Of a stretch of 64,000 bases of DNA, positions 51,995-61,982 are shown in pieces; the first letter of the stretch is position 1; each line of letters begins with the position of its first letter. The stretch comes from Geodermatophilaceae bacterium NBWT11. Its GTDB lineage: Bacteria > Actinomycetota > Actinomycetes > Mycobacteriales > Geodermatophilaceae. The notes under the pieces are model-generated. The model was not told the DNA's origin, did not search any database, and saw nothing but the letters and a program-made list of their open reading frames with translations. A program made the position numbers and the translations under genes. The stretch is from the NCBI GenBank assembly GCA_014218215.1, contig CP043652.1, forward strand, positions 992,001 to 1,056,000. Direction: 5' to 3'.

Positions 51995-54952
51995 TCATCC
52001 CGCCAGTCGTGACCCGTCCCGGCCGGCGAGGACCTCGATCCGACTGGGGATGCGGGTGCGCAGCTCCTCCACGTGGCTGACCACCCCGACGACCCGGCCA
52101 CCTCGACGCAGGTCGTCGAGCACCGTCATCACCGCGTCGAGGGCCCGGGGGTCGAGGCTGCCGAACCCCTCGTCGACGAAGAGCGTGTCGATCTGCACCC
52201 CGCCGCTCTCGGCGGTCACCACGTCCGCCAGGCCCAGGGCCAGGGCCAGGGAGGCCATGAAGCTCTCCCCGCCGGACAGCGTCTTGGTGGGCCGACGGAC
52301 CCCGGTGTACTCGTCGAGCACGTCGAGGCCCAGCCCACCCCGAGCTCCGTGGCGGCCGACGGCGTCGCTGTGCAGGAACGTGTAGCGGCCACCGGACATC
52401 TCCTGCAGCCGACTGCTGGCCACCTCGGCCACCTGCTCCAGCCGCGCCGCCAGCACGAAGGACTGCAGGCGCATCTTCCGGGTGTTGGCGCCGCGGCCGG
52501 TCACCAGGTCGGCGAGAGAACCCACGTGGTCGGCGTGGGCGCGACGCTCGTCCAACCGGATCCGCGCGGTCGTCAGTGCCCCGACCAGCGACTCGAGGTC
52601 CACGAGACGGCGGGACGTGGCGACCGCCACGGCGACGGCGGCTTCCCGATTGGCGGTGGCGGAGCGGAGGGCCTCGCCGGTCGCTGCCTCGTCGGGAGCA
52701 GCGCCCAGGTCCACGAGGTCGGGCGCCGCGAGGGCCGACCGGGCAGCCTCCAGCGCCCGGTCGTGGTCGCGCAGCAGACCGTCCAGACGTCTCAGCTCCC
52801 CACGCTCCAGCAGTGCGGCGGCGGCCTCGGCCACGTCGGCGAAGCCGGCCTCCGCGGCACGGGACGAGGCACGTCCCTCGGCGGCAGCGAGGCCGCCGCG
52901 GGCCCGCAGGTGCATCGCCACCGCGTCGACCACCGCGTCGCAGCGGTCGGCCTGCCGTTCCAGCCGCCGCACCCGGCTGGCCAGGTCGTGGTCGTCGCCG
53001 GTCGCCCGGGTGAGCACCTCGGTCAGCTCGGCGTGGGCTGCCCGGGTCGCGTCCCGCTCAGCAGTCCGGGACGCCAGAGCTGCCCGGTCCAGCACCACCT
53101 GGCGGTCCTCGTCCTCGGCCCGCTCACGGAACGCCTCGAGCCCGCGCTGTGCCCGCCCGAGACCGGCTGCCGCCGCATCCGCCTCGGCCAGGGCCACGCG
53201 GGCCTCCTCCCGGGCCGCGGCTGCCGTGTCGGTTCCCACGCCGTCGGAGATCGCGACCGCCGCGGCCACCTCCGTGGTCCACCGGCCCTGGGTCTCCAGC
53301 GCCCCGTGCAGGTCGTGCTCGGAGCGCTCCACCGCGGCGCGGGCGTCGTCCTCCTCGGCCGCGGTGACCACGGTGCCGACGTGCTCGGCGGGTCGGGGGT
53401 GCTCGAGGGACCCGCAGACCGGGCAGTCGTCCCCAGCCGCGAGAGTGGAGGCGAGCTCGGCGGCCATGCCCTCGAGGCGGGCCGCGCGCAGGTCCGCGGC
53501 CCGCTCCCGGGCGCCGACGAGGCCCTCCCGCGCGGCGAGCACGGCGGCCTCCGCGGACGCGAGCTCTCGACCGGCCCGGTCGGCCGCGACGCTCGCGGCG
53601 GCCACGTCGGTGAGCCGGGCCAGGGCGGCCGCCAGCCCCGGCCGCCGGGACTGCGCATCGGTCGCCCGGGCGAGTGCGGCCTCGGCCGCAGCCTGCTCCG
53701 CCGGCCGAGCCGCGCAGCGTTCCTCGGCCTCGAGGACCCGGGAGGCGAGCACGTCCGCCTCGCGGTCCAACGCGTCGGCGGAGCGGCGCAGACCAGCAGC
53801 GCGGGCGACCTCCGGCTCGAGGGCGCGGGCTGCAGCTGCCTCGTCCCGCAGCGCACGAGCCGTCAGGGTGTCGGCAGGGGCGCCGTCCGCCACGGCGGTC
53901 CACGCGGCCTGGGCGACGTCGAGGTCGGCCGCAGCACGCTCAGCGGCCCGACCGGCGTGCTCGACGTCCTCCAGGACGTCCCGGAGGGGCTCGGCCCGAC
54001 GGGCGGCCTCCACAGTCTCCCGGGCCGACTCGAGATCGGCGGCCCCGGCCGTCAACCCGTCCAGTTCCCGGCGGGCCCGGTCACGGCGGGTGTGCCGCTC
54101 GGCCAGCGACCGGGCCGCCGCGGCCTCCGTCTCACGCAGGTCCAGCTGTGCGCGGGCGGCATCGGCTGCGGCAGCCGACTCGACCGAGTCCTCCCGCGCG
54201 TCGGCGAGCACCTCGGCGACCCAGCGGTCGACCCCGGCCCCGGCGGCTCCCACCAGGTCGGGGGCCAGGTCCTCGGGCACGTCGACATCGGCGACCTGGG
54301 CGACCCGGGCCAGCACGGTGCCCACGGCCGTACGAGCGGCTCGGGTGAGCTCGTCGGCCTGACGCCGTTCCTCGGCCAACCAGTCCTCTGCCCGGGCGAA
54401 CCGACCGACGTCGAAGAGCGTGCGCAGCAGGCGGCCCCGGTCGTCGGGCTCGGCCCGCAGGAAGCGGGCGAAGTCGCCCTGGGGCAGGAGGACGACCTGG
54501 CAGAACTGCTCGGCCGACAGCCCGAGGCGGGTGCGCAGGTGCTCCGATCCCTCGTCGATCCTGGTGCTGACCGGCTCCCACCCGCCGTCGGTGAGCCGCT
54601 GGACCGTCAGGGTCGCCTGCTCGATGGTCGACCCCGTGCCCCGCTTCTTCGGCCGTTGCTGCTCGGGCCGGCGGGTGATGCGCAGCCGCTCCCCACCGAG
54701 CGTGACCTCGCACCTGACCTCGGTGCGCACGTCGACCCCAGCGTGGTCGCTCCGCAACCGCTTCTCGTGACCACGGACCCCCGGCACGGTGCCGTAGAGC
54801 GCGAAGACGATCGCGTCGAGCAGCGAGGTCTTGCCCGCGCCGGTCGGACCCCACAACAGGAAGAGACCGTCGGCGCCCTTCTCGTCGAGGTCGACCGACA
54901 CCTCGCCGGCGAAGGGACCGAAGGCCCGTACCGACAGCTGGTGGACCCTCAT
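51995..54952 (-). CDS. sbcC: Exonuclease SbcCD subunit C (SMC-like ATPase)
   Basis: 985-residue Rad50-type ATPase. Walker A GPTGAGKT (35-42) and a Q-loop region (VVLLPQGDFARFL) are N-terminal. Two long Ala/Glu/Arg-rich coiled coils flank the zinc-hook CPVCG near the middle. At the C-terminus are the ABC signature LSGGES, Walker B LFVDEGFGSLD and the VVSHVEELR switch. With SbcD it cleaves DNA hairpins and blocked ends. The ATG overlaps the sbcD stop (ATGA). Confidence 0.95.
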   Translation of the reverse strand: MRVHQLSVRAFGPFAGEVSVDLDEKGADGLFLLWGPTGAGKTSLLDAIVFALYGTVPGVRGHEKRLRSDHAGVDVRTEVRCEVTLGGERLRITRRPEQQRPKKRGTGSTIEQATLTVQRLTDGGWEPVSTRIDEGSEHLRTRLGLSAEQFCQVVLLPQGDFARFLRAEPDDRGRLLRTLFDVGRFARAEDWLAEERRQADELTRAARTAVGTVLARVAQVADVDVPEDLAPDLVGAAGAGVDRWVAEVLADAREDSVESAAAADAARAQLDLRETEAAAARSLAERHTRRDRARRELDGLTAGAADLESARETVEAARRAEPLRDVLEDVEHAGRAAERAAADLDVAQAAWTAVADGAPADTLTARALRDEAAAARALEPEVARAAGLRRSADALDREADVLASRVLEAEERCAARPAEQAAAEAALARATDAQSRRPGLAAALARLTDVAAASVAADRAGRELASAEAAVLAAREGLVGARERAADLRAARLEGMAAELASTLAAGDDCPVCGSLEHPRPAEHVGTVVTAAEEDDARAAVERSEHDLHGALETQGRWTTEVAAAVAISDGVGTDTAAAAREEARVALAEADAAAAGLGRAQRGLEAFRERAEDEDRQVVLDRAALASRTAERDATRAAHAELTEVLTRATGDDHDLASRVRRLERQADRCDAVVDAVAMHLRARGGLAAAEGRASSRAAEAGFADVAEAAAALLERGELRRLDGLLRDHDRALEAARSALAAPDLVDLGAAPDEAATGEALRSATANREAAVAVAVATSRRLVDLESLVGALTTARIRLDERRAHADHVGSLADLVTGRGANTRKMRLQSFVLAARLEQVAEVASSRLQEMSGGRYTFLHSDAVGRHGARGGLGLDVLDEYTGVRRPTKTLSGGESFMASLALALGLADVVTAESGGVQIDTLFVDEGFGSLDPRALDAVMTVLDDLRRGGRVVGVVSHVEELRTRIPSRIEVLAGRDGSRLAG

Positions 54953-56097
54953 CGCGCGACCTCCTCCCGATCGGCCACCGCGAGCGCCCGGCCGAGCAGC
55001 TCACGCTCGGCTGCCGAGGCCCCGACGCCCCGGACGTGGGTGACGAACTCCCCGGCGACCGCCAGGTCGTCCCGGCCACGCAGCCGGTCGGTGTAGCTGC
55101 GCCCGTCGTCCCTGGTGCCGGCCCCGGACCACTCCAGGTGGACGCAGTGCGGGAACCGGGTCTGCAGCTGACGCATCGGGTCGGCGGGTCGGACCGCGTC
55201 GGTGAGCCGGGCGGAGACGAAGTGGTCGGTGACCACCTCGTGGGCCGGGTCGGCGAGGAGGTCGGCCAGGTCGCCGTCCAACACGGTCAGCTCCCGAGGG
55301 GTGGGCAGCACGACGGCCCGCACCTCGGCCAGACCGGTTGCGTCCAGGTCGACCAGCCAGACCTGCTTGCGCTGGCCGGCCTCGCCGAAGGAGTAGGCCA
55401 TCGGCGAACCGCTGTAGCGCAGCCGCGGGCTGAGGGTCTGTGGCCGGTGCAGGTGACCCAGTGCCACGTAGTCGACGCCCTCGAACACGGCGGGGCTCAC
55501 GAGGTCGACCCCGCCGACCGCGATGTCCCGCTCGCTCTCGCTGGGGAGGCCGCCACCCACGAACGCGTGGGCCAGCACGACCGAACGGGCACCGGGGCGG
55601 AAGTACAGGTCTGCCCGCACCTTGTCCATCGCGGCCGACAGCACGGCCTGGTGCGAGCGGGCGACGTCGGCACCGAGCTCGTGCCGGGCGACCTCGGGCT
55701 CCAGGAAGGGCAACCCGTAGACGGCGACCTCACCGTGCTCGTCGGCCAGCAGGACCGGTTCGTCGAGCGAGCCGGTGGACGCGCGCACGTGGACCCCCGA
55801 GGCGGTCAGCAGCCCGGAGGCGAAACCCAGCCGACGGGCGGAGTCGTGGTTGCCGGGGGTCAGCACCACCTTCGCGCCCGCGGCCTGCAGTCGGGACAGC
55901 ACCCGGTCGAGGACGCCCGTGGCGTCCGCGGAGGGGACGGCCCGGTCGTACACGTCGCCGGCGACGAGCACCACGTCGACGGACTCCTCGCGCACCACCC
56001 GTGCCAGCCCGGACAGCACGGCCTCCTGCTCGGCCAGGAGCTCGGTGCCGTGCAGGGACCGGCCCACGTGCCAGTCCGACGTGTGCATCAACCGCAT
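54949..56097 (-). CDS. sbcD: Exonuclease SbcCD subunit D
   Basis: 382-residue Mre11-type nuclease. The five phosphoesterase motifs are all there: HTSDWHVG, AGDVYDRAVPS, TPGNHDSARRL, LAHAFVGG and ALGHLHRPQ. The C-terminal capping domain follows. ATG 56097 begins at the conserved MRLMHTSDWH. A reading from 56127 would add 10 residues. It is coupled to sbcC. Confidence 0.95.
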   Translation of the reverse strand: MRLMHTSDWHVGRSLHGTELLAEQEAVLSGLARVVREESVDVVLVAGDVYDRAVPSADATGVLDRVLSRLQAAGAKVVLTPGNHDSARRLGFASGLLTASGVHVRASTGSLDEPVLLADEHGEVAVYGLPFLEPEVARHELGADVARSHQAVLSAAMDKVRADLYFRPGARSVVLAHAFVGGGLPSESERDIAVGGVDLVSPAVFEGVDYVALGHLHRPQTLSPRLRYSGSPMAYSFGEAGQRKQVWLVDLDATGLAEVRAVVLPTPRELTVLDGDLADLLADPAHEVVTDHFVSARLTDAVRPADPMRQLQTRFPHCVHLEWSGAGTRDDGRSYTDRLRGRDDLAVAGEFVTHVRGVGASAAERELLGRALAVADREEVAR

Positions 56098-56183
56098 GGT
56101 CGCGACGCTAGGTGGACCCTCCGACAAAACCGCTCCGGGCTCGCCGTGACGGACCGGTCCGGGGCCCCTGGGGCAGACGGGGT

Positions 56184-56750
56184 TCAGCGCTGGGGCGGGA
56201 CCGGCCCGGTGTCACCGCGGTAGTACTGGCCGATGTAGCCCGCGCTCTCCTGCGCCCGACGGTCGGCGTCCTCCTCGACCACGTGGTTCAGGAGCTGTTG
56301 CACGCCCTCGGAGTCCGGGATGGCGGAGAACACCGTGGACCCGCCGTCCCCGGCCGTCTCGATGGTCAGCGTCCCGGAGTTGATGATCCGGTCCCACAGG
56401 GTCTGGCTGTAGGTCACGTCGGTGATCCGGGACAGGCCGATGTCCCGGCCGGTGCGGGAGAGGATCCCCACCCGGTGCAGCAGCCGGTGCGTGGTGATCA
56501 CGTAGTGCGTCGTCCGCCACCTCAGCAGCGGCACCACCACGAAGACGACGGCCAGCAGCAGCGCGACCACCACGATCACCAGGCGGTAGACCCCCTGGTT
56601 GGACCCCGACGGGATCAGGGCCGCACCGAAGGACCCCAGGCCGACGAGGGCCAGGAAGAAGACCACCGGCCAGAAGACGGTCAGCCAGTGCGGGTGCAGG
56701 TGCCGCACGACCTCTTCGTCGTCGCCGAGCAGCTTGTCGGGGTAGGCCAC
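56184..56750 (-). CDS. PH-domain membrane protein
   Basis: 188 residues. After a short cytoplasmic start (GDDEEVVRHLHPHW) come two transmembrane helices (about 24-45 and 56-76). A bacterial PH (bPH_2) domain follows with THYVITTHRLLHRVGILSRTGRDIGLSRITDVTYSQTLWDRI. The C-terminus is hydrophilic. The gene order birA then PH protein matches Rv3279c-Rv3278c of M. tuberculosis. Function unknown. Confidence 0.88.
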   Translation of the reverse strand: MAYPDKLLGDDEEVVRHLHPHWLTVFWPVVFFLALVGLGSFGAALIPSGSNQGVYRLVIVVVALLLAVVFVVVPLLRWRTTHYVITTHRLLHRVGILSRTGRDIGLSRITDVTYSQTLWDRIINSGTLTIETAGDGGSTVFSAIPDSEGVQQLLNHVVEEDADRRAQESAGYIGQYYRGDTGPVPPQR

Positions 56751-56784
56751 GCCGCCAGGATGACCGACCCCGACCCCGCCGTCA

Positions 56785-57615
56785 TCACCCGGCGGCGCGG
56801 GGCCGCACGTGTCGCACGTCGCCGCTGGCCAGCTCCAGCCGCCCCTGGTCGGTCCGGACGACGAGCCGGCCGTCCCAGTCCACGGCCTCGGCGACGCCGT
56901 CCACCGTCCGACCGTCGGGCAGGGTGACGGTCACCTCCAGACCGACCGTGGAACACCAGGCCAGGTAGTCCCGGGCCAGGCCGGAGGACACCGGGTCACC
57001 GGCGTGCTCCACCCAGGTGCGGTACCGGCGTTCGAACGCACGCAGGTAGCCCAGCAGCACGGGTGCCCGGTCGACCGGGCGACCGGCGAGGAGCTGCAAC
57101 GACGTCCCGGTGTCGGGCAGCTCGTCCTCACGGGTGGAGACGTTGAGCCCGACGCCGACGACGACGGCCGTCCCGGACGCCTCGGCGAGGATGCCGGCGA
57201 GCTTGCGGCCGTCGGGTGCGAGCAGGTCGTTCGGCCACTTCAAGGAGGTGCGCCCGACCTCGGTCAGCGACTCGGCCAGGGCCACCCCGGTCAACAGGGA
57301 CAGCCAGCCGCGACGGGCGGCGGGGACGTCGGGACGCAGCAGCACCGACACCGTCACCCCCGCCCGGGGCGGCGACGTCCAGACCCGGTCCAGTCGGCCC
57401 CTCCCGGCGGCCTGGTGCTCGGCGACCAGCACGACGCCCTCGGCCTCGTCGGCCGCGGCCCGGGCGGTGAGCTCGGCATTCGTCGAGCCCACCTGCGACA
57501 CCACCTCGACCGTGCGCCACATCGAGCCGTCGCGCGCCAGCACCGCGGAGAGCGCGGTCGCGTCGAGGGCGGGACGGTCCAGGTCGGACCAGCGTCCTGC
57601 GGGTGTGTCGGCCAC
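56785..57615 (-). CDS. birA: Biotin--[acetyl-CoA-carboxylase] ligase
   Basis: 276-residue biotin protein ligase. [26 protein letters not shown] for biotinyl-AMP formation, [20 protein letters not shown] and [10 protein letters not shown] are the catalytic motifs, followed by the small C-terminal SH3-like domain. No N-terminal helix-turn-helix is present, so it is a ligase without repressor function. GTG start. It is divergent from accD and would biotinylate the AccA subunit encoded 2.5 kb away. Confidence 0.95.
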   Translation of the reverse strand: MADTPAGRWSDLDRPALDATALSAVLARDGSMWRTVEVVSQVGSTNAELTARAAADEAEGVVLVAEHQAAGRGRLDRVWTSPPRAGVTVSVLLRPDVPAARRGWLSLLTGVALAESLTEVGRTSLKWPNDLLAPDGRKLAGILAEASGTAVVVGVGLNVSTREDELPDTGTSLQLLAGRPVDRAPVLLGYLRAFERRYRTWVEHAGDPVSSGLARDYLAWCSTVGLEVTVTLPDGRTVDGVAEAVDWDGRLVVRTDQGRLELASGDVRHVRPRAAG

Positions 57616-57635
57616 GTCACCTACGCTACGGCGCT

Positions 57636-59264
57636 GTGACCACGGCTGAACTCGGCAATGCCGGCGAGGACGTCCCGGCGGACATCGACATGCACACGAC
57701 CGCGGGCCGGCTGGCGGACTTCGAACGACGCCTGGACGAGGCCGCGCACGCGGGCTCGGACCGTGCGGTGGAGAAGCAGCACGCCGCCGGGAAGATGACC
57801 GCCCGCGAACGCATCGAGGCGCTGCTGGACCCGGGGTCGTTCACCGAGCTCGACGAGTTCGCGCGGCACCGGTCCACGAACTTCGGGATGGACGCCAAGC
57901 GCCCGTTCGGCGACGGCGTGGTCACCGGGTACGGCACCGTCGACGGCCGTCCGGTCTGCGTCTTCTCCCAGGACGTCACGGTGTTCGGCGGCAGCCTCGG
58001 TGAGGTCTACGGCGAGAAGATCGTCAAGGTGCTCGACCTCGCCATCCGCAACGGCTGCCCGATCATCGGGATCAACGAGGGCGGTGGCGCCCGGATCCAG
58101 GAGGGCGTGGTCTCCCTGGGTCTGTACGGCGAGATCTTCCGGCGCAACGTGCACGCCTCGGGCGTGATCCCGCAGATCTCGCTGGTCATGGGTGCCGCGG
58201 CCGGGGGGCACGTCTACTCCCCCGCCCTCACCGACTTCATCGTCATGGTCGACGAGACCAGCCAGATGTTCATCACCGGCCCCGACGTCGTGAAGACCGT
58301 GACCGGCGAGGACGTGACGCTGGAGGAGCTCGGCGGCGCCCGCACGCACAACACCAAGTCCGGCGTCGCGCACTACCTGGCCAGCGACGAGGAAGACGCC
58401 CTCGACTACGTCAAGGCGCTGCTGTCCTACCTGCCCAGCAACAACCTGGACCCGCTGCCGACCCTCGAGGTCGCCCCGGTCGAGGTCTCCCTGCCGGAGT
58501 CGGTCAGCGACCTGGACGCCGAGCTGGACACCTTCATCCCGGACTCCGCGAACAGCCCCTACGACATGCACACCGTCATCGAGCACGTGCTCGACGACGG
58601 CGAGTTCCTCGAGGTGCAGCCGCTGTTCGCCCCCAACATCCTGATCGGCTTCGGTCGGGTCGAGGGCCGGCCGGTGGGCATCGTGGCCAACCAGCCCACC
58701 CAGTTCGCCGGCACCCTGGACATCGACGCCAGTGAGAAGGCCGCCCGCTTCGTCCGCACCTGCGACGCCTTCAACATCCCGGTGCTGACCCTGGTGGACG
58801 TGCCCGGCTTCCTGCCCGGCACCTCCCAGGAGTGGGACGGCATCATCCGCCGCGGCGCCAAGCTCATCTACGCCTACGCCGAGGCCACCGTCCCGCTGGT
58901 CACCGTCATCACCCGCAAGGCCTACGGCGGCGCCTACGACGTCATGGGCTCCAAGCACCTGGGCGCCGACGTCAACCTGGCCTGGCCGACCGCGCAGATC
59001 GCCGTCGTCGGGGCCCAGGGCGCGGTCGGGATCCTCTACCGCAAGGAGCTCGCGGCCTCCGACGACCCGGACGCCCGCCGCGCCGAGCTGATCACCGAGT
59101 ACGAGGACACCCTCGCCAACCCCTACATCGCCGCCGACCGCGGGTTCATCGACGCGGTCATCCCGCCCTCGCACACCCGGGTCCACGTCACCCGGGCGCT
59201 GCGTCTGCTGGCGAACAAGCGCCAGACGCTGCCGCCGAAGAAGCACGGGAACATCCCGCTGTGA
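57636..59264 (+). CDS. accD: Acyl-CoA carboxylase carboxyltransferase (beta) subunit
   Basis: 542 residues from GTG 57636. N- and C-terminal crotonase-fold carboxyltransferase halves are visible: [13 protein letters not shown] and [17 protein letters not shown] in the first, [28 protein letters not shown] and [18 protein letters not shown] in the second. It is close to AccD5/PccB-type subunits that carboxylate propionyl- or acetyl-CoA. It works with AccE (overlapping by 4 bases) and AccA downstream. Together these give malonyl- or methylmalonyl-CoA for lipid synthesis. Confidence 0.94.
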   Translation: MTTAELGNAGEDVPADIDMHTTAGRLADFERRLDEAAHAGSDRAVEKQHAAGKMTARERIEALLDPGSFTELDEFARHRSTNFGMDAKRPFGDGVVTGYGTVDGRPVCVFSQDVTVFGGSLGEVYGEKIVKVLDLAIRNGCPIIGINEGGGARIQEGVVSLGLYGEIFRRNVHASGVIPQISLVMGAAAGGHVYSPALTDFIVMVDETSQMFITGPDVVKTVTGEDVTLEELGGARTHNTKSGVAHYLASDEEDALDYVKALLSYLPSNNLDPLPTLEVAPVEVSLPESVSDLDAELDTFIPDSANSPYDMHTVIEHVLDDGEFLEVQPLFAPNILIGFGRVEGRPVGIVANQPTQFAGTLDIDASEKAARFVRTCDAFNIPVLTLVDVPGFLPGTSQEWDGIIRRGAKLIYAYAEATVPLVTVITRKAYGGAYDVMGSKHLGADVNLAWPTAQIAVVGAQGAVGILYRKELAASDDPDARRAELITEYEDTLANPYIAADRGFIDAVIPPSHTRVHVTRALRLLANKRQTLPPKKHGNIPL

Positions 59265-59476
59265 CCGAGCCGGCCCGTCCGCTGCTGCGCGTCGTCCGGG
59301 GCGAGCCCTCCGCCGAGGAGCTCGCCGCCCTGACCGTGGTGGTCGCGGTGCTGTCCCAGCGCCGCAGCCGTCGCCGGCCGACGCCGTTGGGGGCGTGGGC
59401 GTCCCGCGGGGACGTCGTACGGACACCCCTGCAGCCGGGTCCCGGTGGCTGGCGCGCCGCGGGGCGGTTCGCGTGA
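59261..59476 (+). CDS. accE: Acyl-CoA carboxylase epsilon subunit
   Basis: 71-residue protein, GTG start overlapping accD (GTGA) and stop overlapping maf (GTGA). [23 protein letters not shown] is the epsilon-subunit core, and the tail ([15 protein letters not shown]) is typical. It promotes assembly of the actinobacterial AccA-AccD complex. Confidence 0.9.
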   Translation: MTEPARPLLRVVRGEPSAEELAALTVVVAVLSQRRSRRRPTPLGAWASRGDVVRTPLQPGPGGWRAAGRFA

Positions 59477-60075
59477 GCCGCCGGCTGGTCCTGGCCTCGG
59501 CGTCCCCTGCCCGACTGCAGCTGTTGCGGCAGGCCGGCCTGTCGCCCGAGGTCGTGGTCAGCGGCTACGACGAGTCGGCCGTCCGCTCGCCCCGGGTGGG
59601 CGAGCTGGTCGCCCTGCTGGCGACGGCGAAGGCGCAGACCGTCGCGACGGACCTCGCCGACGCCCTGGTCATCGGCGCCGACTCGTTGCTCGAGTTCCGG
59701 GGGGAACCCCTGGGCAAGCCGGTCGACGCGGCGGACGTCCGCGCGCGGTGGCGGCGGATGGCCGGACGCAGCGGCACGCTGCACACCGGGCAGGCGCTGC
59801 TCGACGTGCAGCGCGGCTCCATCGCCCGGCGCGACGTGGCCGTCGTGTCCACCACGGTGCACTTCGCCTCCCCCACCGAGGCGGAGATCGAGGCCTACGT
59901 GGGTTCCGGCGAGCCCCTCCAGGTGGCCGGTGCCTTCACCCTCGACGGGCTGGGCGCGCCCTTCGTCCGGCGCATCGAGGGTGACCCGTCGGCCGTCGTC
60001 GGCCTGTCCCTGCCCACGCTCCGGCTGCAGCTGGGCCGCCTGGGCGTCACCATCACCGACCTGTGGCAGGGCTGA
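59473..60075 (+). CDS. maf: Maf-family nucleoside triphosphate pyrophosphatase
   Basis: 200 residues. The N-terminal motif [16 protein letters not shown], the catalytic Asp in [36 protein letters not shown] and [16 protein letters not shown] are diagnostic. It hydrolyses non-canonical or modified nucleoside triphosphates. Start GTG 59473 overlaps accE. Its location inside the acc operon is conserved in actinobacteria. Confidence 0.93.
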   Translation: MSRRLVLASASPARLQLLRQAGLSPEVVVSGYDESAVRSPRVGELVALLATAKAQTVATDLADALVIGADSLLEFRGEPLGKPVDAADVRARWRRMAGRSGTLHTGQALLDVQRGSIARRDVAVVSTTVHFASPTEAEIEAYVGSGEPLQVAGAFTLDGLGAPFVRRIEGDPSAVVGLSLPTLRLQLGRLGVTITDLWQG

Positions 60076-60148
60076 GCAGCCTGACCGCGATCGTCGTCGT
60101 CGGGGCTGGCTACAGTCCGACGAGTTCTCATCGAGGAGGCTGTGCGCT

Positions 60149-61909
60149 GTGCAGAAGGTCCTGATCGCCAACCGGGGCGAGATCGCCGTCCGGGTCGCCC
60201 GCGCGTGCAAGGACGCCGGCCTGACCAGCGTCGCCGTCTACGCCGAGCCCGACCGGGACGCCCTGCACGTGCAGGTCGCCGACGAGGCGTTCGCGCTGGG
60301 CGGGAACACCCCGGGCGAGTCCTACCTGGTGATCGACAAGATCATCGAGGTCGCGAAGCAGTCCGGGGCCGACGCCGTGCACCCCGGCTACGGCTTCCTC
60401 TCCGAGAACGCCGACTTCGCCCAGGCCGTCCTCGACTCCGGGCTCACCTGGATCGGGCCCTCCCCCGCGGCGATCATCGCCCTCGGCGACAAGGTGCAGG
60501 CCCGGCACATCGCCACCTCCGTCGGCGCGCCCCTGGTGCCGGGCACGACCGACCCGGTCGACGGCGGCGAGGAGGTCGTGGCCTTCGCCGAGGAGCACGG
60601 CCTGCCGGTGGCGATCAAGGCCGCCTTCGGCGGTGGCGGCCGTGGGCTCAAGGTCGCCCGCACCATGGAGGAGATCCCCGAGCTCTTCGACTCCGCCGTC
60701 CGCGAGGCCGTGTCGGCCTTCGGCCGCGGTGAGTGCTTCGTGGAGAAGTTCCTGGACCACCCCCGCCACGTCGAGGCGCAGGTGCTGGCCGACACGCACG
60801 GCAACGTCGTCGTCGTCGGCACCCGGGACTGCTCGCTCCAGCGCCGCAACCAGAAGCTGGTCGAGGAGGCGCCCGCGCCCTTCCTGACCGACGAGCAGCG
60901 CGAGCGCATCCACTCCAGCGCCAAGGACATCGTCCGCGGGGCCGACTACGTGGGTGCCGGCACGGTCGAGTACCTGGTGGGTGTGGACGGCGACATCTCG
61001 TTCCTCGAGGTGAACACCCGCCTGCAGGTCGAGCACCCGGTCAGCGAGGAGACCAGCGGCATCGACCTGGTCCGCCAGCAGTTCCGGATCGCCGACGGCC
61101 TGCCGCTGGAGATCACCGAGGACCCGATCCCGCGTGGGCACAGCATCGAGTTCCGGATCAACGCCGAGGACGCCGGCCGGGGTTTCCTCCCCGCCCCCGG
61201 CCCGGTCACCGGGCTCACCGTTCCGCAGGGCCCCGGCGTGCGGTGGGACTCCGGCGTCGTGCTCGGCGGCGAGGTCGCCGGTGCGTTCGACTCCATGCTC
61301 GCCAAGCTCATCGTCACCGGCGCCACCCGGTCCGAGGCCCTCGATCGGGCCCGCCGGGCGCTGGACGAGCTCCAGGTCGACGGCATGGCCACGGTCATCC
61401 CGTTCCACCGGGCCGTCGTCCGGGACGAGGCCTTCACCTCCGAGCCCTTCAGCGTGCACACCCGCTGGATCGAGACCGAGTGGGACAACCAGGTCGAGCC
61501 GTTCGGTGCCGCCGCCGAGGGCGCCGAGCCCGAGGAGCGGCAGACCGTCGTCGTCGAGGTCGGCGGCCGGCGGCTCGAGGTCTCGCTGCCCGCCGGGCTG
61601 GCTGCCGGGGGTGGCGCACCTGCCGGCGCTGCTGCCAGGCCCCGCAAGCGCGGGGGCGGCGCGGGCGGCTCCGGTGCGTCCGGGGACAGCCTCACCTCGC
61701 CGATGCAGGGCACGATCGTGAAGGTCGCCGTCGAGGACGGTGCGACCGTCGCCGCCGGCGACCTCGTCGTCGTCCTCGAGGCGATGAAGATGGAGCAGCC
61801 GATCACCGCGCACAAGGCGGGCACGGTGTCGGGGCTGTCCGCGGAGGTGGGGGCGACCGTCACCAGCGGTGCCGTGCTCTGCACGATCACGGAACCGGCG
61901 AGCGAGTAG
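60149..61909 (+). CDS. accA: Acyl-CoA carboxylase biotin carboxylase / carrier (alpha) subunit
   Basis: 586 residues from GTG 60149, with a GAGGAGG site 9 bases upstream. The biotin carboxylase part (about 1-450) has [28 protein letters not shown], the ATP-grasp loop [24 protein letters not shown] and [13 protein letters not shown] Gly/Ala linker leads to the biotinyl domain near the C-terminus with EAMKM, whose Lys is modified by BirA. It matches AccA3 of mycobacteria. A strong hairpin follows the stop. Confidence 0.95.
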   Translation: MQKVLIANRGEIAVRVARACKDAGLTSVAVYAEPDRDALHVQVADEAFALGGNTPGESYLVIDKIIEVAKQSGADAVHPGYGFLSENADFAQAVLDSGLTWIGPSPAAIIALGDKVQARHIATSVGAPLVPGTTDPVDGGEEVVAFAEEHGLPVAIKAAFGGGGRGLKVARTMEEIPELFDSAVREAVSAFGRGECFVEKFLDHPRHVEAQVLADTHGNVVVVGTRDCSLQRRNQKLVEEAPAPFLTDEQRERIHSSAKDIVRGADYVGAGTVEYLVGVDGDISFLEVNTRLQVEHPVSEETSGIDLVRQQFRIADGLPLEITEDPIPRGHSIEFRINAEDAGRGFLPAPGPVTGLTVPQGPGVRWDSGVVLGGEVAGAFDSMLAKLIVTGATRSEALDRARRALDELQVDGMATVIPFHRAVVRDEAFTSEPFSVHTRWIETEWDNQVEPFGAAAEGAEPEERQTVVVEVGGRRLEVSLPAGLAAGGGAPAGAAARPRKRGGGAGGSGASGDSLTSPMQGTIVKVAVEDGATVAAGDLVVVLEAMKMEQPITAHKAGTVSGLSAEVGATVTSGAVLCTITEPASE

Positions 61910-61920
61910 CTCTCGTCGAC

Positions 61921-61959
61921 GACAGCGGGCCCCGACCGGATCGGTCGGGGCCCGCTGTC
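61921..61959. terminator. Bidirectional hairpin between accA and the protease gene
   Basis: An 18-bp perfect stem (61921-61938 with 61942-61959) with a 3-base loop, 11 bases after the accA stop and 23 bases from the end of the convergent protease gene. It is the strongest hairpin in the window. Confidence 0.85.
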
Positions 61960-61982
61960 CTCAGGTGATGCCGTGGTCCGGG

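Noticed and set aside
52073-55096. 1007-codon plus-strand open frame
   Set aside because: It is the mirror of sbcC, whose motifs are complete.
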